A stretch of 64,000 bases of DNA from Clytia hemisphaerica. Its lineage: Eukaryota; Cnidaria; Hydrozoa; Leptothecata; Clytiidae. The stretch is taken from the NCBI GenBank assembly GCA_902728285.1, contig CACVBU010000505.1:517437-581436 (forward strand), read 5' to 3'. The position numbers and the translations under genes are program-made. Of this stretch, positions 12,463 through 25,002 are shown one piece after another; position 1 is the stretch's first letter, and every line of letters begins with the position of its first letter. The notes under the pieces were generated by a model. That model had not been told where the DNA came from. It was given only the letters and a program-made list of their open reading frames with translations, and made no database searches.

Positions 12463-12778
12463 TGGATGAAATAAAGTAATAACTGAACAAGAATAAAAAC
12501 AATGAAATGCATGGTTTGTAGTGCGAAAGTTTGGCATTTTCAGTTTTGTTTTTTTGAGTACCCTTGAAACACACACACACAACCCCTCAAAACATCTTGT
12601 AATTTTTCTTTCAAAAACGTAAAATCGTAAAAAGAACAAGTCAATATCAAATGAAGATCAATCTATAGCCACGTATGCTTTATATTCCACGGCATCATCC
12701 GCATTCCAAATCAGGTGTAATTTCCACCGTTCGTCAACAAAACAAATATCAACAAATATCAAAGATGGATGGATGTCT

Positions 12779-15700
12779 CTATGTATCGATGTCTCGTTTG
12801 TAGGTAGACGAATCCATTCTTCGTCGATTGTACAAGACGAGGAGAAGGATGACAGCGATGAATAAAACACACGAAACAGCAATCAGGGCTATGGTCGCTT
12901 CTTTCCAGCTGTAAATTGAAAAGAGGTTAGAGTAAATACCAGATGCTTTGTTATATAGAATGATCAAGATTCACGAATAATTTTTGAAAAAGCAGAGAGA
13001 TCTTGTTATTGTTTTATTTTCCAAGGGAATAAAATTAGCAACACAGTTTTCATCAGTTTTAATGTATTTTTGGATTTAGAGCAGAAAAACTTTTGGCAAG
13101 CGAGTGGCAAGTGTATTTCAAAGATTTTTTGTGATAACCATTATGTTAAAAAAAAGTTGATTCAAAATAGATGGTTATCTATTCTCCAAGGTGCAATGGC
13201 AACTTATGCAGCTGAATGAATATTTATCTACAAATTCATATTTTTATCTCCAATCTAAAACCACTCTTGCTCTTCAATTCTATTCTCTGTTTAGATTCAG
13301 TTATATTCAATTATCAATTTCTGGCGTGTTAAGATTTCTATTGGCTTTATTTAAAAAACCAATGTTCTGAAGAAGAAATATCAATAGCGTTTATGAGTAA
13401 ACTTTCGCCCAAGGAAAATAAGATGAGACAAAAGGGTTTCAAATAAAAACAAGTAATACTTTAATGGACCTACCTATTTATAAAACGAATAATTAGAATT
13501 TAATGGAAGTAATGTATAATTTTAAATTTCGATTTATATATCTATTGGAACGGAGAAAGCAATTAAGAAACGCATCGATGTTTAACGGTGAAAGAAAAAT
13601 CATGAAAATCTGTCGAGTATAAGTTGAAAAAATGAAGGAAAACCGTTTTACGCCGGTTTTCGGCTGTTCCGGCGATTTTTAAGGAGTTCCGGATTCAAAG
13701 GATGATTTTTTTGGAAATCAAACGATGCTAAGTTTTGGGCATCATCATAAAGAACATTTTTCTGTAAAAAAACAATTAAATAAGTTGAAAAAATGTGACG
13801 GAAATGTGAAAAAAACGACGATTTCCGGCACATTTCCGGTTCTACAGACCGGAAAAAAATTTTTTTCGGCAAACGGTTTTCGACACCTTTTCGGCAGTAC
13901 TAATGTGCATCTATGTGCAAAAAATCGCAAAGAACTAATGATAAAATCTCGAGAAAATCTCAAAAAACCGCTTTTTTCGGGACATTTCCGGTTCTACCGG
14001 CCGGAAAAAATTTTTTTTTCGAAAATTGGGCTCTGTCACATTTGGGCATTGCCATTTTACATCATTGTGCAAAAATCATGAAAATCTGTCGAGTATAAGT
14101 TGAAAAAAAAATGAAGGAAAAACCGTTTTACGCCGGTTTTCGGCTGTTCCGGCGATTTTTAAGGAGTTCCGGATTCAAAGAATGATTTTTTTGGAAATCA
14201 AACGATGCTAAGTTTTGGGCATCATCATAAAGAACATTTTTCTGTAAAGAAACAATTAAATAAGTTGAAAAAAATGTGACGGAAATGTGAAAAAACGACG
14301 ATTTCCGGCACATTTCCGGTTCTACAGACCGGAAATTTTTTTTTTCGGCAAACGGTTTTCGACACCTTTTCGACAGTACTAATGTGCATCTATGTGCAAA
14401 AAATCGCAAAGAACTAAGGATAAAATCTCGAGAAAAACTCAAAAAACCGCTTTTTTCGGGACATTTCCGGCTCTACCGGCCGGAAAATTTTTTTTTTCGA
14501 AAATTGGGCTCTGTCACATTTTGGGCATTGCCATTTTACATCATTGTGCAAAAAATCATGAAAATCTGTCGAGTATAAGTTGAAAAAATGAAGGAAAACC
14601 GTTTTACGCCGGTTTTCGGCGATTTTTAAGGAGTTCCGGATTCAAAGGATGATTTTTTTGGAAATCAAACGATGCTAAGTTTTGGGCATCATCATAAAGA
14701 ACATTTTTCTGTAAAGAAACAATTAAATAAGTTGAAAAAAATGTGACGGAATGTGAAAAAACGACGATTTCCGGCACATTTCCGGTTCTACAGACCGGAA
14801 AAAAAAATTTTTTTCGGCAAAAACGGTTTTCGACACCTTTCGGCAGTACTAATGTGCATCTATGTGCAAAAAATCGCAAAAAACTAATGATAAAATCTCG
14901 AGAAAATCTCAAAAAACCGCTTTTTTCGGGACATTTCCGGTTCTACCGGCCGGAAAAATTTTTTTTTCGAAAATCGGGCTCCGTCACATTCGAGGGTTTA
15001 TAGTAATGCACCTTTGTGCAAAAAATCAGAAAAATTGAATGAGCCAATCTCGAGAAAAGTTGGTAACTAACGAACGAACGAACGAACGAACTAACTAACG
15101 AACACGGGTTAATTTATAGGACCTCCACCCCACCGGGGTAGGTCCAAAAGCTTTGATTTGGAACAACAAGACCATAATCAAATTTTTGGTGAAAGATTTA
15201 TCTCATATCTTCCTGTTTTTTCAAGAAACATCTTTGCCGGGAGAAAATTTTCGAAGAAAAAACAATAAAGATAAAGAATGAAGGAAAGAAAACAATACCT
15301 TTCGACTTTACTTGCGTTGACCGGCTGGCACTCTCTAGCATCTGGGTATTTCGCACATAATACACTTTTTACCATCCTACGAGAAAATGAAGCAGTGTTT
15401 TTTTTCTCCATATTTTCAAGGGTAGATAAAAAAGGTGACTATTAAAAGTATTATCGGATGTGCACAAAAATAACTTTAATACAGTTCACCCTCCTAAAGA
15501 GGACCCAGAATGCTAATCAACAAACAAACGCAAGTAGGGAGAACATTTCAATAAAAGGTTTTGGAGAATGGCTTGTTCTCAGATGAATAAAATTAGTTTT
15601 TTATATTCTGAAAAACTTTTCTAAAAATCTCAATCCTTAAAAAATAAATTATTCTTACAAGGGTTCATCGTAGCAATGCACCTTTTCAATTCCATATCTA

Positions 15701-18700
15701 TGAGCGTCTTCCACCAAACGTTTAATGGTTTTTTCACCACATGATTCTCTAAAAATAACGATTTAGAAAGAATACTTAGCCGACTTACTTAGCTATATAA
15801 CTAAAAACCGAAAACTGAAAATTTCCTACTGGGTGCGCCACAAAAAAGTTTCTCTCTTTATTAAAGTGAACTTTCCCGAGATCTAAAATTTTTGAAAGAA
15901 CGAATCTTTTTTCATCGTAAAGAAGGAAGATTAATTTTGATGGGTCATTTATTAAATTTGGTTTATTAGATCAAAAGTTATGCTCGCTTGATTTAAAAAG
16001 TAACTTTCAAAAAGTGTTCGAAAAAGTTGAAAATCAGCCTATCAAATTAAACAGAAGCACGATCACATGATATATCAGTATTGTTGTTTTAGTCATTAAA
16101 AATTACAATTAGCTGTCAAAGTGACCTTTTTTTTTACAAAGGAAAGTAGAATTTCAACTCAAGGAAGAAAATTCTTCAGAAAATGCCAAAAATTTTGGCA
16201 AAGTGAATCAAAATGCACGAAATATGGGTTTCGAGATAAATCCAGCCAGAGGAATGTAAAGAGATGGAAAAACAGCTTTTCTGATTACTCAAAGTTCAAC
16301 GATCACTTCTTTTGAAAATTCTATTGTAAAAACGTCGATTAGGTCATTAAATGAAAATCCAGAAAAGACAGCTCGCCATACAAATCGGAGGGTTTCTACA
16401 TGATTTGCCGATGAAAATGAAGATTTGTTTTTCCTTTTTTGCCGATTACTAGTTCAATTTTTAAGAATAAGGAGCAATATTTTTACCAATGTATAACAAA
16501 AGAAATTCTTAACACAATGATATTAAATTGGTTCTTGTAAAACTGTCAGAAGTCGAGTAAAATCAAGATGAAGTTGTAATTTTCTCAAGCTCTAGCTTTC
16601 CATATTATGGTGCAGTCATGATGCGGTTATATCAGTAGAATCGCTAGGAAATTCTGAGCAAGAAGATATAGGTACCTTTTCGTATAGGAAAGGTGTACCC
16701 AAAATATAAGACCTAAAAGTTTGCGCATAATCAGTCTTGAAACAAAAGAATTTTGTCACAACACGCTAATTATGCAGATTTTTTATAGCGACAACAAAAG
16801 AAGCCTATTTACTCGACATAAACTCCCTTAAGGGCAAGAGACCTGGTATATGACGAGCCGTTTTTCCATTGTTTCTAGAAGCTTTTTTTCCATCTCTTTA
16901 CATTCCTCTGATCCAGCCTTACATCGACTTTATTCAGTCTAGAACCAAAAATCAAATAATAAACTCGGTAAAAACAAATGAAAATGGCTTAAGTTTCAAA
17001 ATTTATGCGTATAATTGCTAAGAAATATGCTCTTATTCGTACAAAGGCTATTGCGACTGCCAAATTTTAAAATAAAAATTTGATAGGTTGATTTTCAATC
17101 TTTTCGAGCACTTTCTGAAAGTAACTTTTTTATTCAATCGAGCATAACTTTTGGTCTAATAAACCAAATTCAATAAATGACCTATCAAAATTTAAGTTTA
17201 TCATTCTTCTTTCCAATGAAAAAGGAAAAGTTCTTTTAAAATTTCAGACTTCCAGAAAATTTACTTTAAAGAGAGAAACTATTTTTGTGGCACACCCGGT
17301 ATTTGGGAAAAAGCGACCTTAATTCGGTCCTTTTAAAAAAACTAAGAAATAAATGAATAAATCAATAGATGAGTTTGATTACTTCGGTTTTTCATCGATG
17401 TCGTTGATGACGTAAACATTTAACATAGTGACGATTCCTTTCTTTGCTTGTTCTCCCAATGTCGGTAGCTCTACATGACCAAAATTACTGGAAATCGTAA
17501 CAAAATAAGATGATGAAGAAATTGTCAAAATATTTGAAAAATGAGGTTTATAGATTAATGTTGAAAACTTTCCTGGCAGCATTTGGTCAGCTGTTTTCTT
17601 TTAATTGAATTTCAGGAGAAAGTTTTGGGGAAAAACTTACCACTTTTCCAATCTTTCACACTTTTACAACTTTCCCTAACCAAAACTTTGTAAATATTTG
17701 TAAAAATTGGGGATTTCCCATGGTTGCAGCATGGTAGCATGAAATAGAAAATATTTCCATAGTTTTTTTCAAGTAAAGGTGACCTTGGAAAATCGTAATT
17801 TATGACCGCTATAATTCAAACCTTTGAGTTTTTGATGGGAAAAGTGGGAGAATTAGCAAATTTATGTACCAAAACTTTCTCCTGTTTAATGAATCTAAAA
17901 AAAAAAACTATTACTTTCCAATATAATAGGCGGTGTTATTTCCTTTTTGCGTTCCATTGATCAAAACTGAAACAACGCCCTTCGCTTTCAAAGCAAACTA
18001 AAAGAAAAAACTTCTTAGAATAAAAATTGCAACAATATACAAACTTCATTGAACCGTAGAATGTTTTCCATCATTTAAATGGTCACAGTTTCTTCTTCAA
18101 AGATAAATTGTGAATAAAATTTTCAATAGGGTACGAATCTGCTTTGAGTAAGGTTTATTAAAGAAAGGTTTTGAAACTTTTAATGGACTAGTGGTACATT
18201 TAATTTTAAGAGCATTTGAACATACAATTCGTGATGCCTCCGCCCAATACTCCGACGTATAACCATGGAATGGTATCAGTTTATTACATGTCTCATTACA
18301 GAAATCATAATCAATTCCTCCAGCACAATTATCACATCCACACCAATTTAAATCATTCGCAAAATATCTAAAAAACAAGATAAAAAACCATCAAAAAGCG
18401 GAAGCGCTTTAATGTGACAAAACCATGAAAATGTAATGGTGATTAAATAAAGTTTTCAAATTAAAGATGGATGAAAAAACTATAAAGTCTTACTAAACTA
18501 TATCAAATCTTTCTTACCCTGCAAAAGTTTCTTCTAAGGTCCGATAGTCATCATTGACATGAGTGAAATCATGAACCACGTCTCGTGTTCCTGTCCAAAA
18601 CATTGTCTGAAGAAAATATCAGAGGAATTCAATGAACTGAAATCTTCATGAAAGGATAAATTATGGGTTCGACTTAAACTTGGTCGAATGACGACAATTT

Positions 18701-19032
18701 CTACCATTTCATCATCGGTATCAAATAGAAAGTCAAACCTTATTTGTATAAAAATGCTTGTTATCGATCAGCTCAAAAGTCTTTTTGTAAGCTCCAGTGA
18801 AATTGACTTTGCAGGGGTCTTTGTTAATGAATGCTTTTGTGAACGTATTCCATAATTCATTGCAATCTACTTTGACTTGAAGTTCAGGATCTCGATTGAA
18901 CACTTTGTATTGACTGCACCGCCCTTTCATGATGCTTTCAAGGTCTGGTGTAGTGCCATTGTAATTCGAAGGAGAATATTGTGCATTGACTATCAAGTTG
19001 AGCAATGCTAAACATGCAACAATTGATCTCAT
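12779..19032 (-). CDS. CD38: ADP-ribosyl cyclase / NAD glycohydrolase (CD38/BST1 family)
   Basis: Eight exons in agreeing phases: 18739-19032, 18518-18606, 18226-18367, 17915-17997, 17383-17487, 15659-15748, 15299-15376, 12779-12908; 336 residues. The family makes cyclic ADP-ribose and ADP-ribose from NAD, which mobilise calcium. A signal peptide (about residues 1-17) precedes the cyclase domain. Residues matching the CD38 active site are W102 (MFWTGTRD), E123 (TLEETFAG), W169 (EYWAEASR) and catalytic E209 (FGHVELPTL). The position of CD38 D155 is N132 (ANDLNWCG), as I recall for the Aplysia cyclase. Cysteine positions fit the family disulfides. After the domain, a hydrophobic segment (about 297-317) and a short basic tail (YNRRRMDSS) form a C-terminal anchor, giving type I topology; mammalian CD38 is anchored N-terminally. 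Introns carry a TA-flanked element and a tandem-repeat element. Confidence 0.93.
13449..15145 (-). mobile_element. GGACCTACC hairpin-ended element, copy 5
   Basis: In the cyclase's sense orientation it starts GGACCTACCCCGGTGGGGTG, followed by TATAAATTAACC and GTTCGTTC microsatellite, and ends AATAG|GTAGGTCCATTAAAG...ACTTGTT. It lies entirely in cyclase intron 7. Its body holds three tandem copies of a roughly 478-base unit (starting at 13601, 14077 and 14557) rich in CCGGAAA/TTTCCGG words. Four relatives occur at 46.4, 50.9, 52.9 and 61.2 kb. No coding capacity that I trust; the open frames in it are repeat translations. Confidence 0.7.
13601..15003. repeat. Three tandem copies of a ~478-base unit
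   Basis: Each unit starts CATGAAAATCTGTCGAGTAT and includes GGTTTTCGGCTGTTCCGGCG (the third copy lacks part of this) and two CCGG-centred inverted words (TTCCGG...CCGGAA). Copies begin at 13601, 14077 and 14557 and differ mainly in homopolymer lengths. The array forms the interior of the hairpin-ended element in cyclase intron 7. Confidence 0.85.
15839..17299. mobile_element. TA-flanked element with long inverted arms
   Basis: The ends are CTGGGTGCGCCACAAAAA and its near-complement, flanked by TA on both sides. Similarity between the arms continues for hundreds of bases, for example TTATGCTCGCTTGATTTAAA near 15978 against the complementary segment near 17135, and 'CCAGAGGAATGTAAAGAGATGG' near 16250 against its complement near 16890. 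It sits inside cyclase intron 5 and is therefore transcribed with it. No transposase frame. TA targets suggest a Tc1/mariner-type mobiliser. Confidence 0.75.
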
Positions 19033-19406
19033 TTTTTGTTGTTTTTATTAAAGCTCTAAAAATACAAGTACAAGTCTAAAGTATCAACAGACATCGATTT
19101 AATATAAAAGTAACTGTTTTAAGTAAGTTTCTCTACAGCTTCGCTAAAACTTAAAATCAATCGAATAAACATGCAATGTCGTCAGTTGACTTTCCTAAGC
19201 TTTGACATTTTTTGTAATATAATTATGGTTATTCAAAACCATTACAATAATTTCGCAAGCACTTGTAATTCTAAAACATAAAATAAACACAGAAACGTAA
19301 TTTTCAGTTAAAAACTATTGACTAAATAAACATCTTTCATGCGCTTCATAGAAAGGAATTTGGCAGTTGTAAGAATTTCAAGTTGAAAAGCTTTCGATTA
19401 TCGGTT
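19033..19406. other. 5' flank of the cyclase gene
   Basis: AT-rich; it should contain the cyclase promoter (transcribed leftward), but no TATA or initiator motif stands out from the background. Confidence 0.4.
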
Positions 19407-20321
19407 AGTGTAAAACACAGGTCACAGGTCATACAAATTACAGACCGGAAAACTGTAAAGCACTCGTAACATACAACTCATAACATAAGTTTAAAATATT
19501 ATATGTAATGAAAATATATTTTCAAAATATGTTATTTAGAAGACTTAAACGGCAAATCATCAACCCCAAATATTGACAACAAATGACAATTAAATTATTT
19601 AAATAATGAGGTTATCTCAAAGTATGAGGTTTTGTCCACCAATTAACATCAAAGTATTTTTCATGCATAATAGGATGCTGACGCTGCAAGTGGATATACA
19701 TTGACAGATTTTGAAAACAATAAATACTCCAAGAGAGCTGTTTTAGAGATATGAAAATAGTGACGTCATTTTATCAAAAATACAAAGCAGGGGATAAAAA
19801 TATTGAAACATTTATAAAATATAATCCCATTGGTGCTATTTTCATCAATTCTTGTTATCATACTCAAGGTGATGCATGAGATAAAATGAGATATGACATA
19901 AGTGATTGTGAAATAGCTATTTTCCTGTTAGGGGGCTGTTTAAAGCAAAAAGTGAGATCAATATTTTTTTAAGCGTATTCTTTGTATATAACATACGTAA
20001 CATGCATATAACATTGAAAAGATAATTTTTATTACATGTGTGATATAGGTGTAATATATAATACAAGTATTACAGGTCCGTGTTATACACGACATAAAAC
20101 GCGACAACGCTGAACGCGAAAGCAAGTGGTAAGCACGTGGATAGATTTTTGGCTTTAAAATAGTTCTAGATCAATAAAATACCTTTGGAATTATATTTTA
20201 GACATTGACAACTGTTTTTCAAACATTTTATTTGTGATTTACAGTACTTGAAGCTGACCTGTCAACACTAACCTGTGACCCGTGACCTGTGACCCGTGAC
20301 CTGTGACCTGCATTTTACACT
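19407..20321. mobile_element. Inverted-repeat element with GACCTGTGACC minisatellite ends, copy 1
   Basis: Ends AGTGTAAAA and TTTTACACT, next to tandem CAGGTCACAGGT / ACCTGTGACCCGTG words. The interior matches the element at 32108-33618, for example 'CATACAAATTACAGACCGGAAAA' and 'GTGAAATAGCTATTTTCCTGT'. No coding capacity. Confidence 0.7.
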
Positions 20322-20615
20322 GACAGTTTCAATTATCTTAATTTTTAGGAGAATATTATATAAAGTAGAAATCGAATTAATTTACAAAGTACAAACACTG
20401 ACCGAAAAATTGACTTATAATTTTTGATTGATTGATAGTTTTCCACAACAAAACAGAGTGATTTATTAAAAGATGAACTTATTAGTTTTAGGAAGGACTG
20501 ATAATGATAATGATAAAGAAATCTTGATCATCTTTAGGTTCTATTTTGATAGCAAAAATCAGTGTTATATTCAGTGTTGTAATCAGTGTTATATGACCTC
20601 TACAACTGCTCATAT

Positions 20616-22152
20616 TCACAGGAAAATTTTTTGATTCCCTAGCCTAGGGATTGTTCATTTTCAGATTGTGGTTTTTTATTCGATCACATTAGTCTAGAAT
20701 TTTAAGTTTGGGAAAGTAAGGAAACTAGGGAAACCTATTTTTCCATGCTGGAAGTGTATTACCAATGTGTTAGTGAAAACGGATTTCCACACGTGGAAAA
20801 CTAAAATTTTTAACTTTCTAGTTGCCCATTCAGAATTGCATTGGGAAAGTAAAAATCCCAAGTTTTTCTAAACTAATTATGGATGAGCCGGGAAAAAAAA
20901 GATCACAAGTTTTTAAAATGATTACTCTCTACAAGCTAGGGAAAGGAAATATCACAAATTGTGACCTTGTTTGCTTTATTCTATTTTTTTTTCCGGATCG
21001 GGAAATGTGATTTCTCGAATTAGGGAAATAAAATTTCCCGGATTGGGAAATTCGATTTTCCGAACTCTTTAATTTGAGTGTATCCTTTAAACAATTAATT
21101 AAATCAGAACTTATTTTTCAATCCTTCAAATAAGACAATTCAAGCAGAAATTTTAAACTGTCACAAATTAGAGTCTGAGTTCGGGAAAATTATTTTCAGG
21201 TTAAGGAAAATTGATTTCCCTAACTTGTATTACGCATGCATGAGAAAAAACCACAAGTAATTTTTCACTCAAAAGTATTTGAGTCGTATTTAAAGCAAAC
21301 CATAATAAGGTTGTATTCGATCGCTAAAGGTGAGGCGTCCTGCCAGGGTGGCCTCATTCGTTCGCAATGGACTTGCATCGCAAGGGCTCAGTGGATCGGT
21401 GAGACGGGTTTGAGGTCATTAAGTTGGCTCTCTAGTGCAGCTCCACTGCTGTGACAAAAGTGCCGGGATTCTCAAAGTAGCGCAAGTACATGTCAGAACG
21501 AATGAGAGCTATCGAACCAATGCTCACAGAATGATCCATCAAATACCTTAAAGGAAGGAATTTTGGCAGGAATTTGATTTGGCAGATGGCCAAAAAAGTT
21601 TTTTAGAGGGAATTTAATTTGGCGGATGGGCGAAAAAACTAAATTTGGCGGGAATTTAATTTGGCGTTTGCTGAAAGATGTATCCTTAAAATGGCGTATA
21701 AACAGCAAAAAAATGCAAAAACACCTTAAAAGAGATCATATTTTCAAAAAGTTTAATTTGGCGGGAATTTAATTTGGCGGATGGAGGAAAAAGAAATTTT
21801 GGCGGGAACTTAATTTGGCGGATTTTGGCCAAATTTTCTTTCGCCGCCAAAATTTCTTCCTTTAAGGTATATTTAATTATTTTATCGGCGTTCTATAAAT
21901 CAAAGGAAGGATTTAATTCATAAATATGGGTAACCCTAAGGGGTTTTATTGGGGTTTACTCGAGAAAAGCACTTTTCAATAATAGGGAAATTTAACATCC
22001 CTAGGTTGTCATAAGCTTGGGAAATTTCATTTCCATAACTAGGGATCTGTTGCACCTTCCCTAGTTAGGGATTGGTTAGGGAAAAATCTAGATTTCCAGA
22101 TCTGGAAATATACATTTCCATAGCCTAGGGAATCAAACAAATTTTCCTGTGA
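20616..22152. mobile_element. Inverted-repeat element with TCACAGGAAAA ends
   Basis: The left TCACAGGAAAATTTTTTGAT and the right end are complementary for about 35 bases through 'GATTCCCTAGCCTAGGG'. The interior is full of inverted GGGAAAT/ATTTCCC words. A smaller element (21546-21867) is nested within it. No trustworthy open frame. Confidence 0.65.
21546..21867. mobile_element. MITE with CCTTAAAGGAAGGAATTTTG ends, TA target
   Basis: The end CCTTAAAGGAAGGAATTTTG faces CAAAATTTCTTCCTTTAAGG; TA lies on both sides. The interior is made of repeats of GGCGGGAATTTAATTTGGCGG. It is 322 bases and nested in the element at 20616-22152. Confidence 0.75.
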
Positions 22153-22589
22153 TTGAGTCGCCAATTTTGTATCCCATTCAAAGTTTTTGGTCAGAGATGC
22201 ATGAAAGTTTATATACTTTTGATATATTGACAGGCAGACATCGAAACAACCAGAGAGAGAGTTTAATGATTTTCCTCGTGTAAAACGCAATTATAAAAAT
22301 TTTGAGAAAATGTTATGTGCTTACTTAAAGTCCACTTTCTGTTTTCCATACAAATTGATGAATTTGAAAAAATACGGATTATATGAGAAGTTTTCTGGCT
22401 TTGCCGCATAATTTTACTGACGATTGAAGCTGCAACCTACCTGTTCAATACAATTTTATAACTGTCTAACCTAAAATAGACAATAACACCAGTTTTTGTG
22501 AGCTAAATTACCATTCCTTTTTATTATAGCTTCATAAACGAATTTACCTAACCTTCCTGACTGACGACCCTACTAATTTTAAAAAGCAT
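22153..22589. other. Spacer, no gene seen
   Basis: AT-rich sequence between the TCACAGG element and the 268-base tandem duplication. No open frame with supporting splice sites. Confidence 0.35.
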
Positions 22590-23122
22590 GATATCATTTT
22601 GTGTTCAATGCTGGTTTATTAATGACATTTCTGGATCTAGCGACCAGAAATAATATTTTTCTTAGGAAATTAGGCTACATTACATTTTAAGAATTACTAT
22701 TTTGCATAACTGAATAAATTTATAGCAGTTTTCAGCTGTTCCAGCAATTTCTAAGGAGTAGAAATCAGCAATATTAGAAATTTGGCAATAAAATACTTAC
22801 ATTTTGGCAAATTTAAAAAAAATCTTTTTTGGTAAGATTCAACTTCCCTGATTACGTGATATCATTTTGTGTTCAATGCTGGTTTATTAATGACATTTCT
22901 GGATCTAGCGACCAGAAATAATATTTTTCTTAGGAAATTGGGCTACATTACATTTTAAGAATTACTATTTTGCATAACTGAATAAATTTATAGCAGTTTT
23001 CAGCTGTTCCAGCAATTTCTAAGGAGTAGAAATCAGCAATATTAGAAATTTGGCAATAAAATACTTACATTTTGGCAAATTTAAAAAAAAATCTTTTTTG
23101 GTAAGATTCAACTTCCCTGATC
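22590..23122. repeat. Tandem duplication, ~268-base unit
   Basis: Two almost identical copies start GATATCATTTTGTGTTCAAT (about 22590 and 22858) and end GATTCAACTTCCCTGAT. Near-identity suggests a recent event. Confidence 0.85.
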
Positions 23123-23185
23123 TCTCAGCTACAACATAAAGATAAAAAATAATTAATTTTTCAAGAAATTGACACACTTACAGTA

Positions 23186-23617
23186 CTTTAGGCGTACAAA
23201 CTTTCGCGAGCAGAAACTTTCGCGAGGACGAAAAATCGCGATATACACGACATTTACTTTCGCGAATTTGATGAAAAAATGTTTTTCGCGAGCATAAACT
23301 TTCGCGAATCGTTGGATAAAAATGAGAATTGTCGAATGAAAATTGCCTTAAAAGTGAAAAATATTCCTCAAATATGATAAAGACGGTTGCTCTTCGACTT
23401 TAAAAAGGCATTTAAGGATAAAAATATGCCGAAAATTCGATATTTATTACGATTTCGAGGTTTTATAGATTTCTCCTTTGTTTGAGAATTTTTCGCGAGC
23501 ATAAACTTTCGCGAATTGCCCTATTAAGAATTTTCAAATACATTTACTTTCGCGAAAAGGGCCAAAATTCGCGAAAATCGCGAAAGTTTCTGCTCGCGAA
23601 AGTTTGTACGCCTAAAG
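23186..23617. mobile_element. TTTCGCGA fold-back MITE, copy 1
   Basis: The ends CTTTAGGCGTACAAACTTTC and complement are flanked by TA. The body consists of short units built on CTTTCGCGA in both orientations. It is 432 bases with no coding capacity. A second copy lies at 55497-55920. Confidence 0.85.
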
Positions 23618-24029
23618 TAGGAGGATGGGTGGAGAATTCTCTAAATCACATCAATTTTAGAGATGAAAAGATAAACATTTTTTCAACAAAAAGTTTATAA
23701 TCGTGACACTTCACAACATTATGTTTTTAATGATTTTTTGAAATTTTTGGAAAGGTTTTTGGAAATAACTTTCGAACTACTTTTTCAAATTTAATGTATA
23801 ATAGCTCAAAATTCAAGTTAAAGCATCCTCTATACAATAAAAAAAAGAATGAACGAAAAATTTAAATCTGAAGTTTTCTTCAGAACAGCTTAAACGGCGA
23901 TAATACTAAAAATTTGCTCCTCAACCTCCTTCATAAACAAATAAATGAAAGCAAAAGCAAATGTCTCTCGGAATTTCGTGAGTTTGTAAGCCAACTCGGT
24001 TTACAATGACAAACTGGAAAGTGCGATGC

Positions 24030-25002
24030 TAGTCTACACAATAGACAGCTCCAGGCTTTTAGGCCTTTCTCTTGGTCTATAGGCACTGCTATAGGCGTCA
24101 ACTAGTTACCTTCACCGGGAATTGCCTATTAACAGGTTTAAACATAATAGACAACTTTCAAAAAAGATGTTTATCAATAGAGATCTTAAATAGTTTTTTA
24201 AAACACAGCTGATTGACTTAGGTTTCGAAACTCTCTATTGTTTCATCAAAACCTCAGTGCACATGTGATGTATTCGGAGAAATTAAATATTCAAAACAAG
24301 ACATGGCTCCGAATGGGGTTCTAGGTCCCCCCAACAAATTTAGGTCCCCCCTACGATTTAGGTCCCCCATCTTTTCAGTAAGGTTCAGGTCCCAGTTGAA
24401 ATATAAAGGTTCAGGTCCCTGCAAAAATTGCTTTCAAGGTTCAGGTCCCAGCAAAAAAAGCTACTGTCATTTCTGATGGTATTATTACTAGTTTTTTTAC
24501 GTATCAACATGGGACGTCAACCAACTGAGGAAGAGAAGAAAGAATTCATGTACATCATAAAAATGCGGGCTCAAAAAAAATTGGGGGTCCAAATTGAAAA
24601 TTTAAATAAACGTTGCCCACCATGGTTGGGCAACGAAAAATTTTTGGAATTTCAAGGGTAGAAATCTGCCATTTTAGCCTACATTTTGATAGAATGTAAG
24701 AGATAATAAATTCAATAGAAAAATCCTTAACTTATTAACCAAAACAATAGTGAGGGGGTATTTTACAGTTTCTTAATTAGCCCCCCAGAACTTTAGTGTA
24801 GCCCTTCAGCTCCCCCCACTTTTTTAGGTCCCCCCTGAGTTTAAAAAATGAGACAGCTCCCACCCACTTTTAAGCCAATTTGAGATTTACACCCCCCCAA
24901 ATAAGTGGGGGGGGGGGCGGAGCCATGCAAGAGCAGTGCTCATATCTGAAAGAGTTGGAGTTTCACACTCGAAATGAAGGAAGATATGAATGACGTAGCC
25001 TA
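24030..25002. mobile_element. TAGTCTAC element, copy 1, interrupted
   Basis: The same sequence as the 331-base element at 25758-26088, in the same orientation, starting TAGTCTACACAATAGACAG and ending GACGTAGCCTA. It is split by a 626-base nested element. Its own target duplication is degenerate (GTGCGATGC against CTTGATGCA). Confidence 0.7.
24302..24927. mobile_element. Nested element with CATGGCTCCG ends
   Basis: Inverted ends CATGGCTCCG/CGGAGCCATG with the 5-base duplication CAAGA on both sides, inserted in the TAGTCTAC element. Flanking subterminal arrays of AGGTCCCCCC-type words are inverted between the ends. A 49-codon frame starting MGRQPTEEEKKEF (24509-24661) has no recognisable domain. 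Confidence 0.75.

Noticed and set aside
13725..15003. Several 60-118 codon frames on both strands
   Set aside because: Repeated translations of the 478-base tandem unit in a mobile element; frames shift with homopolymer length.
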